IMG/VR virus record: IMGVR_UViG_3300034198_016345
Location: 1 to 35,192 of that record
From: a virus
Length of the DNA: 35,192 bases
Direction: 5' to 3' (one strand)
Shown here piece by piece: positions 1 to 4,647 of the stretch (positions are counted from its first letter, which is position 1; every line of letters starts with the position of its first letter). A program made the position numbers and the translations under genes. The notes below the pieces were generated by a model, which was given only the letters and a program-made list of their open reading frames with translations, was not told the DNA's origin and searched no databases.

Positions 1-81
1 TATCTGCTCAATTTGTTCTGTGGTTGGTTCAAAACCTGCGTCATAAAGGCTTTGCTGAATAGTATCGTGCCAATAACTCAT
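1..81 (-). CDS. Small hypothetical phage protein (3' end cut by window)
   Basis: The first 27 codons of a minus-strand gene run off the left edge of the window. The ATG at 81-79 overlaps the stop of the tiny upstream ORF (78-134) in an ATGA arrangement, as expected for translational coupling inside the early-left operon. The visible residues (MSYWHDTIQQSLYDAG...) resemble a short, widespread family of unknown Acinetobacter phage proteins, judged from memory. No function can be given. Confidence 0.6.
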   Translation of the reverse strand, partial: MSYWHDTIQQSLYDAGFEPTTEQIEQI

Positions 82-134
82 CCCTTAATCCCCCTCAGCG
101 CAGCAACAACTTGCTTGATTTTGTAGTTATTCAT
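78..134 (-). CDS. Tiny ORF, 18 aa, in early-left operon
   Basis: An 18-codon ORF (MNNYKIKQVVAALRGIKG) fills the gap between two minus-strand genes. Its ATG begins one base after the stop of the upstream gene and its TGA overlaps the ATG of the next gene. This gapless packing is the main reason to call it. The Shine-Dalgarno match is weak, so its translation may depend on coupling. It could instead be a chance ORF in a short spacer. No function is recognised. Confidence 0.35.
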   Translation of the reverse strand: MNNYKIKQVVAALRGIKG

Positions 135-135
135 C

Positions 136-489
136 TCAATCACCAGTCTTTTTTAGTTGACGCAGTTCTGCCTGTAGCTTTCGAACCTTTCTCTTAAGGT
201 CACGAATTAATGGCCCATCTTGTTCTTGCGTAAACAAATACCACTTATCAAACCACTTCTTTACCTGATCCACTCGCCCATAAACTTCACAAGAGCGTGT
301 GATAAATCTTCTTTCAAATTTGCATTGATAGGAGTTGTCAGTTTGCTTAACTATGGAAATAACACCTTCATCACCTGAGAAAACAGCACATAAGCCTTTT
401 TCTACATCACGTAAGGCAGGGGATATTTTTCTATGGAAGTTGAATCCAATAGTTAATCCCTCGTCAGTAGTAGTAGTTCCATCAGTCAT
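136..489 (-). CDS. Hypothetical protein with basic C-terminal coiled coil
   Basis: A 117-residue protein of unknown function. I prefer the ATG at 489 over a GTG nine bases upstream because a GGAG lies 8 nt before it and it follows the stop of the upstream membrane peptide by one base. The N-terminal 80 residues are mixed alpha/beta with no motif I recognise. The last 25 residues (from about LIRDLKRKV) form a strongly basic, heptad-like helix that could dimerise or contact nucleic acid. The gene sits in the leftward early operon downstream of the repressor-controlled promoter near 2130, so it is probably made early in lytic growth. Confidence 0.7.
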   Translation of the reverse strand: MTDGTTTTDEGLTIGFNFHRKISPALRDVEKGLCAVFSGDEGVISIVKQTDNSYQCKFERRFITRSCEVYGRVDQVKKWFDKWYLFTQEQDGPLIRDLKRKVRKLQAELRQLKKTGD

Positions 490-490
490 C

Positions 491-604
491 TCACACACTC
501 CAAATCGCAGGGCAGATATATCGGTACAGCACGATTAGAGCTGCAATAAACGCTAGGAAAAACACAACCATTAGGGCTTTGATTGATTTTTGGTGGTCGA
601 TCAT
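491..604 (-). CDS. Small single-pass membrane peptide, 37 aa
   Basis: A short gene whose ATG overlaps the stop of the preceding gene (601-603) in an ATGA junction and whose TGA ends one base before the next ATG. The peptide has a short hydrophilic start (MIDHQKSIKA), then one hydrophobic segment of about 20 residues (LMVVFFLAFIAALIVLY), then a short tail. It is therefore a predicted single-span inner-membrane peptide. Small membrane peptides of this type are common in phage early operons, but a role cannot be assigned from sequence. Confidence 0.6.
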   Translation of the reverse strand: MIDHQKSIKALMVVFFLAFIAALIVLYRYICPAIWSV

Positions 605-1092
605 TGTGGTTCTCCATTGAGCTGAGCATTTAAGCTGTTATAAACATCACGGAATAAAGCCCATTGGCCCTTGTCTTTGATTTCACGAATATATCGATGC
701 GCAACAACGTTTCTTTCGAAGTCCCAAAAGATACGAGCCTTATCAACACCAACTACAAAAAAGAAGTTCGGGTGTTTTCTCCATTGAGTTAGAGTTCCTT
801 GCTCAACTAAATCCATAATTTCTTTTGGAATTTCAGAAGACACATACTCAACGTATTCTTGCTTTGATTCTTCACGAGCTATGGCGCTCTTTGTTGCCTC
901 AATGCTCTTATCAAGATTGCGCAGGGAGTCGTTTTGCTTCTCCCAACGATTCATAGTTGCAAAGCCATTTTGCTTGTCATTAAGTGGCTGACCATTAGCG
1001 GATTTAACATCATCGTAGTGAGCCATAAGTTTTGTATTGAAAAGTGCTTCTTTCTTCTCAAGTGATTGCTTCAAAACATCCAGTCTTTTCAT
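601..1092 (-). CDS. Hypothetical early phage protein, 163 aa
   Basis: Begins at an ATG with a GGAG about 8 nt upstream and ends in a 4-bp overlap with the next gene. The N-terminal 80 residues are charged and probably helical, with coiled-coil potential (KQSLEKKEALFNTKL; NLDKSIEATKSAIAREE). The C-terminal half has a compact aromatic-rich region (HPNFFFVVGVDKARIFWDFERN) that looks globular. I do not recognise the family. It lies third in the leftward early operon between a predicted exported protein and a membrane peptide. No catalytic motif is visible. Confidence 0.7.
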   Translation of the reverse strand: MKRLDVLKQSLEKKEALFNTKLMAHYDDVKSANGQPLNDKQNGFATMNRWEKQNDSLRNLDKSIEATKSAIAREESKQEYVEYVSSEIPKEIMDLVEQGTLTQWRKHPNFFFVVGVDKARIFWDFERNVVAHRYIREIKDKGQWALFRDVYNSLNAQLNGEPQ

Positions 1093-1110
1093 TCTTCTTC
1101 TCCGAAGCCC

Positions 1111-1518
1111 TTAAGCGGGCTTTCTCAATTCTTGTTCGATTACTTGGACGATTTCTTGAACGCTTTTGGTGCTTAAGTAGTAGTTTGCTACTTCACCATT
1201 TTCGTCATAGATACGAGGTTCTTTAATCTCTTTAACTTCTACTTCGTTCCAGCTATAACCAACGCTATTGCTGTGAGTTGATAAGTTAGCAACATACTCA
1301 AACTCAACAACGTATTGCTCGTTTAGAGTTTCTACAGCAGCTTTGCTTGTCTTAACGTTGATTGATTCAAGTTTGAATGGGGCAGTTACTTCAATCTGCT
1401 CAACTACTGGAGCTAATTGTTGTTCTTTCGCAGGGCTAAACGCATAAGCTGCTGTTAGCATTCCCATCACTCCAAGTGCTGTGCACATTGGTTTGACTAC
1501 GTTCGTTTTTATGTTCAT
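1111..1518 (-). CDS. Predicted exported protein with signal peptide
   Basis: A 135-residue protein whose start codon overlaps the stop of the pentapeptide gene (ATGA). Residues 1-27 look like a Sec signal peptide: basic start (MNIKTNVVK), hydrophobic core ([13 protein letters not shown]), and an AYA-F junction suitable for signal peptidase I. The mature part is acidic and beta-rich with no recognised motif and no lipobox. A periplasmic location is inferred. An exported protein in an early phage operon could act on the envelope, for example in superinfection exclusion, but that is a guess. Confidence 0.7.
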   Translation of the reverse strand: MNIKTNVVKPMCTALGVMGMLTAAYAFSPAKEQQLAPVVEQIEVTAPFKLESINVKTSKAAVETLNEQYVVEFEYVANLSTHSNSVGYSWNEVEVKEIKEPRIYDENGEVANYYLSTKSVQEIVQVIEQELRKPA

Positions 1519-2054
1519 GACGTAGACTCCTCTACTGGATGAACATAGCTATCACACATGCTTAAAAGCATTAATTTGTGTTGATTCCAAAAATCAAGCG
1601 CATTACTATCCATGAGCGAAATGCGTTCATCATCAAATGATTTCCATTCTTCTACTTTGTGATTTTGACAACCAATCCGCATATCCCCAGTGCCATTGAT
1701 AACCACATCCCAGCGAAGGCCATAAATGACCAGTGGAGCTGCTTTGGCACCGCTAAGGTTGGCACCGCTAAGGTTGGCACCGCGAAGGTTGGCACCGCTA
1801 AGGTTGGCACCGCGAAGGTCGGCACCGCGAAGGTCGGCATCGCGAAGGTCGGCATTGCGAAGGTCGGCATTGCGAAGGTTGGCACCGCTAAGGTTGGCAC
1901 CGCGAAGGTCGGCACCGCGAAGGTCGGCATCGGCAGCTATCGCAGCCTCAGCAACATGACGAGCAATCATTCCTGATTCCATTCCTTCAGGAATTTCACA
2001 AGTAAATAGAACTTCGCCAGTCCAACGGTTTTTGATTTCATGATTTTGTGTCAT
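1515..2054 (-). CDS. Pentapeptide-repeat protein, first gene of early-left operon
   Basis: A 179-residue protein. Residues 1-40 are a non-repeat head ([17 protein letters not shown]). About residues 42-102 contain 12 tandem pentapeptides of the A(D/N)LXX type ([20 protein letters not shown]). The C-terminal 75 residues form a separate domain with GLRWDVVI and [11 protein letters not shown]. Pentapeptide repeats fold as a right-handed quadrilateral beta-helix. Known long members (Qnr, MfpA) mimic DNA and bind gyrase, but three coils are too short to assume that here. Similar head-repeat-tail proteins occur in many prophages with no known role. Its promoter (2127-2154) is overlapped by a repressor operator. 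Confidence 0.85.
   Translation of the reverse strand: MTQNHEIKNRWTGEVLFTCEIPEGMESGMIARHVAEAAIAADADLRGADLRGANLSGANLRNADLRNADLRDADLRGADLRGANLSGANLRGANLSGANLSGAKAAPLVIYGLRWDVVINGTGDMRIGCQNHKVEEWKSFDDERISLMDSNALDFWNQHKLMLLSMCDSYVHPVEESTS
1746..1931. repeat. Twelve tandem 15-bp units coding the pentapeptides
   Basis: On the plus strand the unit is GGCACCGCTAAGGTT with variants such as GGCACCGCGAAGGTC and GGCATTGCGAAGGTC, repeated about 12 times without interruption. The units are near-identical at DNA level, so long open frames appear on both strands here. Only the minus-strand pentapeptide frame continues into non-repeat coding sequence with a sensible start. Repeat number could change by slippage in whole codons without breaking the frame. 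Confidence 0.9.
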
Positions 2055-2074
2055 ACTTATCTCGCTCTGTGAGT

Positions 2075-2107
2075 AAACCGCCTAGACTTCCAATCCTGAG
2101 GCGGTTT
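2075..2107 (-). promoter_or_regulatory. Leader hairpin of early-left transcript
   Basis: A perfect 9-bp stem (AAACCGCCT at 2075-2083, AGGCGGTTT at 2099-2107) with a 15-nt loop lies between the early-left promoter and its first gene. Read leftward it would form near the 5' end of the mRNA and might act as an attenuator or antitermination signal. Read rightward it is followed by a short T run and could terminate transcripts opposing the operon. Its direction of action is not settled. Confidence 0.45.
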
Positions 2108-2126
2108 TTGTTTGTGTATGAGATTT

Positions 2127-2154
2127 AGTTTACCAAAGGAAACTTATAAGTCAA
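2127..2154 (-). promoter_or_regulatory. Early-left (PL-like) promoter
   Basis: On the minus strand a TTGACT -35 (2154-2149) is followed after 16 bp by TAAACT (2132-2127) as -10. The 16-bp operator at 2128-2143 covers the spacer and -10, so bound repressor would block polymerase, as at lambda PL. It would drive the operon from the pentapeptide gene to beyond base 1. Confidence 0.6.
2128..2143. promoter_or_regulatory. Repressor/Cro operator, left site 1
   Basis: GTTTACCAAAGGAAAC, an imperfect palindrome. It belongs to a set of five 16-bp sites in the two control regions flanking the repressor module, with consensus GTTTAYNNNNRKAAAC and variation at the inner positions. It overlaps the -10 of the leftward promoter. 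Confidence 0.7.
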
Positions 2155-2160
2155 CAAAAA

Positions 2161-2176
2161 GTTTATTAAAAGAAAC
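2161..2176. promoter_or_regulatory. Repressor/Cro operator, left site 2
   Basis: GTTTATTAAAAGAAAC matches the operator consensus; its centre is 33 bp from left site 1. A shorter GTTTGGAAAC at 2189-2198 may be a degenerate third site. The pair lies between the leftward promoter and the rightward promoter of the 65-aa gene, so it could control both. Confidence 0.6.
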
Positions 2177-2202
2177 TTTTAATTCTATGTTTGGAAACTT
2201 TA

Positions 2203-2211
2203 TGTTTTAAT
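2203..2211 (+). promoter_or_regulatory. Extended -10 promoter for the 65-aa gene
   Basis: TG-T-TTTAAT is an extended -10 element with no good -35 at the usual distance. Initiation near 2218 would give a leader with a 7-bp hairpin (2223-2229 with 2235-2241) just before the GGAG Shine-Dalgarno of the gene at 2256. Confidence 0.4.
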
Positions 2212-2255
2212 AGCCAAAAGAAAACCCACACTGGGTGGGTTATTTGGAGTTTATT

Positions 2256-2453
2256 ATGAGTAATGAAAAAGAAGTTGCAGTTATTCCTATGGGCACTTCA
2301 GTAAGTATTATGGGTTGCCGATTTACTTTATTAGAGGATGTTGAGGTTGAAGCAAATCAAACTGATCTTGATTCTATCCTTAAGGAGCAACAGGATTGGT
2401 TAAACCAGCCTAAGATCAGAATGGCATCATCAGATATGCTCCCTGACCTTTAA
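2256..2453 (+). CDS. Hypothetical protein, 65 aa, in immunity region
   Basis: I start this gene at the ATG at 2256 because GGAG lies 6 nt upstream; the longer in-frame extension has none. The protein is small and acidic. It has a hydrophobic beta-like stretch (VAVIPMGTSVSIMGCRFTLLEDV) followed by an acidic helix. No family is recognised. It is the only rightward gene between the left operators and the repressor operon, and its last 24 bp overlap the end of the convergent Cas2-like gene. Its promoter sits beside left operator 2, so it is probably silenced in the lysogen and made on induction. Confidence 0.7.
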   Translation: MSNEKEVAVIPMGTSVSIMGCRFTLLEDVEVEANQTDLDSILKEQQDWLNQPKIRMASSDMLPDL

Positions 2454-2705
2454 CCAGTTAACCGAGCTCTGGGGAATATTAAATGAACCCCAGTTTTTAG
2501 CGTCAACTTTAATTACAAAAAAGCTATCATCATTATCCACAAATTTTCTCAAATGATCGCGCACGGCAAAAACTGCAAGGTCGCTTTCTACTAACCATAC
2601 AGATTCTAAGGGTTTCGTATAAGCCCCTAGTGCGATTATCCCATTCTGAATTGTTGGGTAGTCTCTTCTTTTGTGTAAGTCATAACTAATTAAGTAAATT
2701 GCCAT
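2430..2705 (-). CDS. Cas2-like (SinR-family-like) small protein in rex position
   Basis: A 91-residue protein starting at the ATG at 2705, with GGAG 7 nt upstream; a longer reading has no ribosome site. It opens with a hydrophobic beta strand and polar turn (MAIYLISYDLHKRRDY). It continues with a helix, LGAYTKPLESVWLVES, a second helix (FAVRDHLRKFVDNDDSFF) and VIKVDAKNWG. This order and the Y-D and L-S-x-W-L positions match the ferredoxin-like fold of Cas2 and of proteins annotated as SinR family. There are no other cas genes and no CRISPR array. It is the last gene of the repressor operon, the place of rexB in lambda, so it should be expressed in the lysogen. A nuclease, toxin or exclusion role is inference. 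Confidence 0.65.
   Translation of the reverse strand: MAIYLISYDLHKRRDYPTIQNGIIALGAYTKPLESVWLVESDLAVFAVRDHLRKFVDNDDSFFVIKVDAKNWGSFNIPQSSVNWLKVREHI
2469..2498 (+). terminator. Rightward terminator inside the convergent Cas2-like gene
   Basis: CTGGGG (2469-2474) pairs with CCCCAG (2488-2493) and is followed by five Ts on the plus strand. It lies 16 bases after the stop of the 65-aa gene, so it should end that transcript. It is also coding sequence for the C-terminal part of the minus-strand Cas2-like protein. Confidence 0.6.
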
Positions 2706-2773
2706 TCTTTTTCTCCGCCCGATATGTTGTAAAGACTGTGTCGGGTTCATAGTTTTATTATTCAATACACAAG

Positions 2774-3076
2774 TCAAACGTTTGAATACTTTTCCAAAAA
2801 CTCATCTATCCATCCTTGCGCTACAGCAAGATTGGTTATATCAGTAAGTTTTAGATTGGTTTCTTCTGCTTCATTAAATCCTTCAATGATAGCCTCAAAA
2901 ATATTTGCTTCACTAATGACCTCGCGTGCAATTTCCGCAGCATCATAGCTTTGCTTAGCCTTTTTAAGTGAGGCTATTTGTTTATCTATTCCTGCACCAA
3001 TTTTACCTAATGCCAATTTGAACTCTTGGCGATTGATCGTTAGCGCAGTTTTGGATTTATTAAGTGTTGCAATCAT
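2774..3076 (-). CDS. Hypothetical 100-aa protein, partner of Cas2-like gene
   Basis: The gene lies 29 bp downstream of the repressor stop and upstream of the Cas2-like gene on the same strand, the position of rexA in lambda. The protein is mostly helical: a basic start (MIATLNKSKTALTINRQEFKLALGKIGAG), a charged helix (KQIASLKKAKQSYDAAEIAREV), and an acidic helix-rich end (FEAIIEGFNEAEETN). No enzyme motif or membrane segment is visible. An antitoxin-like or adaptor role for the downstream Cas2-like protein is possible because of the pairing, but nothing in the residues proves it. Confidence 0.75.
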   Translation of the reverse strand: MIATLNKSKTALTINRQEFKLALGKIGAGIDKQIASLKKAKQSYDAAEIAREVISEANIFEAIIEGFNEAEETNLKLTDITNLAVAQGWIDEFLEKYSNV

Positions 3077-3105
3077 TTTATTCTCTTTTATTTAAGAAGT
3101 TTGAT

Positions 3106-3849
3106 TTATCCAGCACGCCAAAATTGACGTCCCATTACTCTGAAATTTAAACCATTCTGTTCAGTAACTTCACGATCTCTATATTTTGAGTTCAAACTGT
3201 GGAGAATAAGTTTTCCGCCTTCTTCCTTGAATATTTGTTTAATCATGCCTTCACCCTCAAAGTAAACTGCATAGATCTCACCATCAATTATTTCTGTCTG
3301 GGATATATCAATACCTACTAGGTCCTGGTCATGAATGAAGTCAGACATACTGTCACCCTTTGCTTTAATGATTCTCATGCATTTAGGATCAATATGTTTT
3401 CTATGAAAAAATGAAGGTGGGAAAGGGAATTTTCCATTGATAACGTCAAAGTGAAACTCAATTGACTCACCTGCACCACATGAAAAATTTGCTTCCACTA
3501 CATCAACCCAAATAAAGCCATTTTCTGTTTCATAGTCAATGACAGTAGGCTCATGTATGTCATTCACATCAAAAGAAGATTCATTAGTATTTTTTAGTCC
3601 ATGTTTATCCATGAACTCTTGCATTTTAAATGTGTTTAATTTTTCTGGCTCTTTCCCAAACAATAACCAATCTTGAGATGTTTTAAGAGTTGCTGCAAGG
3701 GCAGGCATATACTCTGCTTTTGGAACATTTGTACCTGCCACCCATTTAGATACAGCGCCTTTTGTAGCACCCGTTGCGTCGACCAAATCAACTTGGCGAA
3801 CTTTAAGCTCGGTCATTCTTTGAATAATACGATCACTTATAGAGCTCAT
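3106..3849 (-). CDS. CI/LexA-like phage repressor with S24 autocleavage domain
   Basis: A 247-residue repressor. I start it at the ATG at 3849, which has GAGGA 7 nt upstream. Residues 5-60 are an HTH of the Cro/CI class (QVDLVDATGATKGAVSKWVAG). The C-terminal half is a peptidase S24 domain with a Cys-Gly cleavage site at 124-125 (NFSCGAGE), nucleophile Ser167 (KGDSM) and general base Lys204 (GMIKQ). The 37-residue Ser-Lys spacing is that of LexA. RecA-stimulated self-cleavage after DNA damage should therefore trigger induction. It maintains lysogeny by binding the 16-bp operators on both sides and probably regulates its own promoter through the site at 3868-3883. Confidence 0.93.
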   Translation of the reverse strand: MSSISDRIIQRMTELKVRQVDLVDATGATKGAVSKWVAGTNVPKAEYMPALAATLKTSQDWLLFGKEPEKLNTFKMQEFMDKHGLKNTNESSFDVNDIHEPTVIDYETENGFIWVDVVEANFSCGAGESIEFHFDVINGKFPFPPSFFHRKHIDPKCMRIIKAKGDSMSDFIHDQDLVGIDISQTEIIDGEIYAVYFEGEGMIKQIFKEEGGKLILHSLNSKYRDREVTEQNGLNFRVMGRQFWRAG

Positions 3850-3867
3850 AGAAAATTCCTCATTATT

Positions 3868-3883
3868 GTTTCCTATAGTAAAC
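3868..3883. promoter_or_regulatory. Repressor/Cro operator, right site 3 (repressor-proximal)
   Basis: GTTTCCTATAGTAAAC matches the shared operator palindrome in the opposite orientation. It lies 19 bp before the repressor ATG and overlaps a TACTAT that could be the -10 of the leftward repressor promoter, so occupancy here would shut off repressor synthesis, as OR3 does in lambda. Confidence 0.7.
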
Positions 3884-3890
3884 AAACATA

Positions 3891-3919
3891 TTGCCTTGTT
3901 GATAAACTTATGGTTTACT
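3891..3919 (+). promoter_or_regulatory. Early-right (PR-like) promoter
   Basis: TTGCCT (3891-3896), a 17-bp spacer and TTTACT (3914-3919) form a plausible rightward promoter whose -10 lies inside operator 3913-3928. An alternative -10, TATAAA at 3929-3934, lies between two operators but lacks a good -35. Either way the rightward start is covered by operator sites. Confidence 0.5.
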
Positions 3920-3928
3920 AATGGAAAC
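3913..3928. promoter_or_regulatory. Repressor/Cro operator, right site 2
   Basis: GTTTACTAATGGAAAC differs from left site 1 at only two inner positions. Its centre is 45 bp from right site 3 and 22 bp from right site 1, about two helical turns, which would allow side-by-side binding of two dimers. Confidence 0.75.
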
Positions 3929-3934
3929 TATAAA

Positions 3935-3950
3935 GTTTATAGAGGTAAAC
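3935..3950. promoter_or_regulatory. Repressor/Cro operator, right site 1
   Basis: GTTTATAGAGGTAAAC ends two bases before the cro ATG and contains the likely ribosome site (AGAGG). It fits the five-site consensus and could block both transcription and the start of the early-right message. Confidence 0.7.
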
Positions 3951-3951
3951 C

Positions 3952-4140
3952 ATGACAGTAGATGATTTAGTAACCCACTTTAAGGTTGCTAAAGACATTG
4001 AATTAACTGGAAAGCTGAATGTAACTCGCGGAACAGTAAGCAAGTGGCGTTCAAGAGGTATCCCTCGCGATACGCAAGCCAGAATTCAAATCTTAACTAA
4101 AGGCAAACTTAAAGCCGATATACAAGCGTTGAGCGCTTAG
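3952..4140 (+). CDS. Cro-like HTH repressor
   Basis: A 62-residue basic protein divergent from the repressor. Its middle reads as a helix-turn-helix (LTGKLNVTRGTVSKWRSRG), typical of the small Cro/YdaS-type regulators that sit opposite a CI gene. In lambda-type switches the equivalent protein binds the same operators with a different preference and turns off the repressor during lytic growth; here the five operators are the likely targets. Its ribosome site is inside operator 3935-3950. It is followed within 8 bp by the CII-like gene, so the two are co-transcribed. Confidence 0.88.
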   Translation: MTVDDLVTHFKVAKDIELTGKLNVTRGTVSKWRSRGIPRDTQARIQILTKGKLKADIQALSA

Positions 4141-4148
4141 GAACAACC

Positions 4149-4511
4149 ATGAGCAAAGTATCTATTGAACTAAGTGCAAGCGCGAGAAATAGCATCACAA
4201 GGGTTTTGCGCATCCTTGCAAATAGCAACAACTCCCAAATTGCAGAGAAGCTTAACCTTGATCCAACGACATTCTCACGCTTTAAAAACGATAAGAAAAA
4301 CAATGGATTGACGGATATTGAAAACGTTTGCGCGATGTTGGATTTGCTTGAATTAAAAATCGTACCGAAAAAATACAAGTTAATTCACAAGGAAAAATTA
4401 GCAGCACTTTTGAATTTATCAAAAGCGTATATGGGACGCCTAGGTTCTGTCGATGACTTGTTTCAAGACGACATCGAAGACTTTGGGATTAATGAAGAAC
4501 TTGGATATTAA
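4149..4511 (+). CDS. CII-like transcriptional activator
   Basis: A 120-residue protein in the lambda cII position, between cro and the replication genes. Residues 10-55 match the CII family: SARNSITRVLRILANSNNSQ, then IAEKLNLDPTTFSRFKND, an HTH that reads like the CII S-x-x-AE-x-L-G-V-x-x-S-T-I-S-R-W pattern. It should activate establishment of lysogeny from a leftward promoter upstream of the repressor. The C-terminal 60 residues differ from lambda CII and the protein is a little longer (lambda CII has 97 residues). Its stop codon overlaps the U-tract of an antisense RNA terminator. Confidence 0.8.
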   Translation: MSKVSIELSASARNSITRVLRILANSNNSQIAEKLNLDPTTFSRFKNDKKNNGLTDIENVCAMLDLLELKIVPKKYKLIHKEKLAALLNLSKAYMGRLGSVDDLFQDDIEDFGINEELGY

Positions 4512-4543
4512 AAAACCGCTTTCCAGTTGGAGCTGGCAGCGGT
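4510..4543 (-). terminator. Terminator of the OOP-like RNA
   Basis: ACCGCT (4515-4520) pairs with AGCGGT (4538-4543), with a second helix CCAG/CTGG inside (4523-4526, 4533-4536). Only the minus strand has the U run (six), so it ends leftward transcripts. There is no leftward gene that would need it apart from the small RNA. Confidence 0.75.
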
Positions 4544-4572
4544 CGTATTCATAGGAGTCAAATCGAATGAAC
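4510..4572 (-). ncRNA. OOP-like antisense small RNA, about 63 nt
   Basis: A minus-strand promoter (4579-4607) would start RNA at about G4572. The transcript ends at a strong intrinsic terminator whose U-tract is the complement of the A run at 4510-4515, overlapping the cII stop codon. Its place, between cII and the first replication genes and reading leftward toward cII, is that of lambda OOP RNA (77 nt). It is fully complementary to the mRNA carrying AGGAG (4553-4557) and ATG (4567) of the 26-aa ORF, so base pairing could block that start or create an RNase III site after cII. This is prediction from signals only. Confidence 0.6.
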
Positions 4573-4647
4573 ATAGAAATTCTAACACATCATTCCAGAC
4601 AGGTGAAGCACCCGAGGAGTGCACAGGGTGAGGGACATGATGAGTAA
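4567..4647 (+). CDS. Small ORF, 26 aa, upstream of replication gene
   Basis: An ORF with a clear AGGAG nine bases before its ATG. It encodes 26 mostly polar residues and overlaps the start of the DnaT-like replication gene by 8 bp. It may be a leader peptide that couples translation to the replication gene. Its ribosome site and start codon are exactly what the antisense OOP-like RNA would cover. Short length limits confidence that the peptide itself has a function. Confidence 0.5.
   Translation: MNIEILTHHSRQVKHPRSAQGEGHDE
4579..4607 (-). promoter_or_regulatory. Promoter of the OOP-like RNA
   Basis: On the minus strand TTCACC (4607-4602), an exact 17-bp spacer and TAGAAT (4584-4579), with TG one base before the -10 (extended -10). 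This is one of the better sigma-70 matches in the window and it points against the operon. Confidence 0.6.

Noticed and set aside
1746-1931. CRISPR-like repeat array
   Set aside because: Units are contiguous 15-mers without spacers and encode pentapeptides.
1652-1976. Long open frames on both strands over the pentapeptide repeat tract
   Set aside because: They arise from the 15-bp GC-rich repeats read in other frames (AVPTF, GTAKV, APLRL units), lack ribosome sites, and do not fit the operon.
2430-2705. Genuine CRISPR adaptation gene cas2
   Set aside because: No cas1, other cas genes or array occur nearby; only the fold pattern suggests kinship.
3850-3885. Longer repressor start, 12 residues upstream
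   Set aside because: It would place coding sequence over the operator at 3868-3883, and the ATG at 3849 has GAGGA at good spacing.
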